A stretch of 64,000 bases of DNA from Elysia chlorotica (lineage: Eukaryota; Mollusca; Gastropoda; Plakobranchidae), in contig RQTK01000082.1 in NCBI GenBank assembly GCA_003991915.1, positions 741,966 through 805,965 on the forward strand, read 5' to 3'. Position 1 is the stretch's first letter. Each line of letters opens with the position of its first letter. Below the pieces are notes generated by a model. That model was not told the DNA's origin. It made no database searches and was given only the letters and a program-made list of their open reading frames with translations. Position numbers and translations under genes: made by a program. Below are positions 62,416 through 64,000 of this stretch, piece by piece.

Positions 62416-62541
62416 CTGTGAAAAGCTTGTAGATGCCCGTGACGATGATGATGATGAGGGCGAAGATCTTGGTGAAGGTGAACACATCCTGCACACGGGT
62501 GGCCCACGTGACATTGGAGCAATTGATAAATGTGAGGAGAG
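62416..62541 (-). CDS. SLC7-family amino acid transporter, transmembrane exon
   Basis: 126 bases, phase 1 to phase 1, acceptor gctctctcacag type (ctctcacag) and donor gtacatgt. The product reads LLTFINCSNVTWATRVQDVF, then TFTKIFALIIIIVTGIYK, then LFTG. It matches the family pattern LLTFVNC..VKW.TRVQD.FT.AK..AL that spans two membrane helices in L-type and y+L-type light chains. Whether it is the LAT or y+LAT branch cannot be settled from two exons. Confidence 0.96.
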
Positions 62542-64000
62542 CTGTGAGAGGAGCATGGAAAGAAAACAAAAACCCAATTTAGCCGAAATGGCCCAAGTGA
62601 CGAGCTAGATCATTAAAATCTATTCTGTGAGCGGGATAGGCCTATAACTCTCTATGACTAACATCTATGTCTTCGCCTCAAACTTACACATGCGACCAAA
62701 TCCAAACCGCTCCACCCTAAAATCCCAAATTTTACAGTAAAAATGTAGACTATCGATTTTAATAATAGGTACACTTAAATTAATGCTAAAGTCACCTTTT
62801 GGGCTAATCATTCTAGCCCTTTCAATACATTGAATCTAGAGGTGTCTATCGCAAATAATCAAAATAGTTCGAACAATAAGGGATGGGCTTAGGGTCCTAG
62901 CTGATTTATGAAGCAAACTGACTCTATACTCTGTGTCGATTTATTGACCTATATCAAGTTTCGATAGACACAGAGAGAAGAGGCACGACGCTGATAGCAA
63001 CCCTCGTGCAGATTTTTATTAGGAAAGCATTAGCGATTCTAAGTGATAGGCCTGCTTTCTTCGAGAATGTCTGTTTACATTAAATAGTACGTGCTCTTTG
63101 GTTTCTCCTCATTCGTCTTGGCCCAAACCCACATTTATAATCAACTTCCTGAAACACCTCTCAATAGGGAAAGTTTGCCTTAAATTGTCATCACACTATA
63201 AACAGTCCGCTAGAAAAATGCAGACTACGATTTATATTATAAAATATAGAAGAAAAAAAAACAACAATAACGAAATCATTTAAATATTCTTTAAAATTTC
63301 AAGTTTGATAGTTTTAAATTAGTAAAATAACTTCACGGCGATCATTAACCGCATATGCTATTATTTGATAAAATGATGATATTGTGAACACATAACTTTC
63401 CGGGACTGGACTATAACTAAACATAATACAAAAAAGAGAAGAAAAGAAAGAGAGAAAGAAAGAAAACAGGAAGGAAGGACAGAAGAGAAGAAGAAGGAGG
63501 ATGAGAAAAAGAAGAAGAAGAAGAAGAAGAAGAAGAAGAAGAAGAAGAAGAAGAAGAAGAAGAAGAAGAAGAAGAAGAAGAAGAAGAAGAAGATGAAGAA
63601 GAAGAAGAAGAAGAAGAAGAAGAAGAAGAAGAAGAAGAAGAAGAAGAAGAAGAAGAAGAAGAAGAAGAAATAATAATGAGAAGAAGAAGACGAAGAAACA
63701 AACACAGAAACACACACACACACACACATCCACAACACACAAACGTATCTTATTCACCAACTCGTTGCCTAGCAACATTTACCTATGATTATATGGCACA
63801 GAAATTTAGAACAACGACCCGACTCCGGCGGTTCACTATAGGTTTTTATTTGTTCATTCTTGCTCCCCAAGAAGAATAAACTCATGTCCTAAGACTGTGT
63901 TCACGTCTCAAGCTGCAAACTAAATAATAGATTAAACTTACAAAGTAGACAGATGACCTGCGTGAGAGATTAGCGTGGGTGGTCCATACTCCTTTTCTGT
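62542..64000 (-). other. Upstream SLC7 intron with a (GAA)n microsatellite
   Basis: (GAA)n with few interruptions at about 63505-63670 and (CA)n at about 63708-63727. Earlier SLC7 exons must lie beyond the window edge, apart from a doubtful 16-base candidate at 63942-63957. Confidence 0.6.

Noticed and set aside
63314-63778. Poly-Leu, poly-Phe and poly-Ser frames of 107-154 codons
   Set aside because: Translations of the (GAA)n repeat in three frames.
63942-63957. Possible 16-base SLC7 micro-exon (VICLL) with good splice signals
   Set aside because: It joins in phase to 62416-62541 but adds an extra residue relative to the family, and such a short exon needs RNA support.

Overview
This is AT-rich animal genomic DNA with introns, dense microsatellites, tRNA-derived SINEs, LINE relics and two runs of N. 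Protein similarity and repeat style suggest a mollusc, probably a gastropod snail. That placement is an inference. No bacterial or viral gene is present.

Region 1 (about 5.3-22.3 kb, minus strand) holds the C-terminal ~60% of a laminin gamma chain of the LAMC1 type. I reconstructed 16 exons with canonical splice sites and matching phases at every junction except one. Together they give about 955 codons. In order they encode the end of the L4/LE region, six laminin EGF-like (LE) modules including the nidogen-binding one, and the coiled-coil arm. The chain ends in the conserved DGCF cysteine and an IEQP tail. Several introns carry tandem arrays, and two arrays contain copies of exon ends with their splice-site flanks.

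Region 2 (22.3-60 kb) shows no exon I could assign to a host gene. It holds two tRNA-headed SINE families, three non-LTR retrotransposon relics, a decayed hAT transposase on the minus strand, a diverged ~1.7 kb duplication with a third partial copy, a 340-bp tandem duplication, several minisatellites and many microsatellites. There is a 13-N gap at 32032 and a 610-N gap at 59001.

Region 3 (60.4-64 kb, minus strand) holds two consecutive exons of an SLC7-family amino acid transporter light chain (L-type or y+L-type). Their 1.8 kb intron contains 29 near-identical copies of a 31-bp unit carrying an inverted CCAAT motif.

The two genes lie on the same strand. The N-terminal laminin exons and the C-terminal SLC7 exons should both lie between them, but neither was found. 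Either one gene is nested in the other, the missing exons are small or hidden in gaps, or the assembly is misjoined here.
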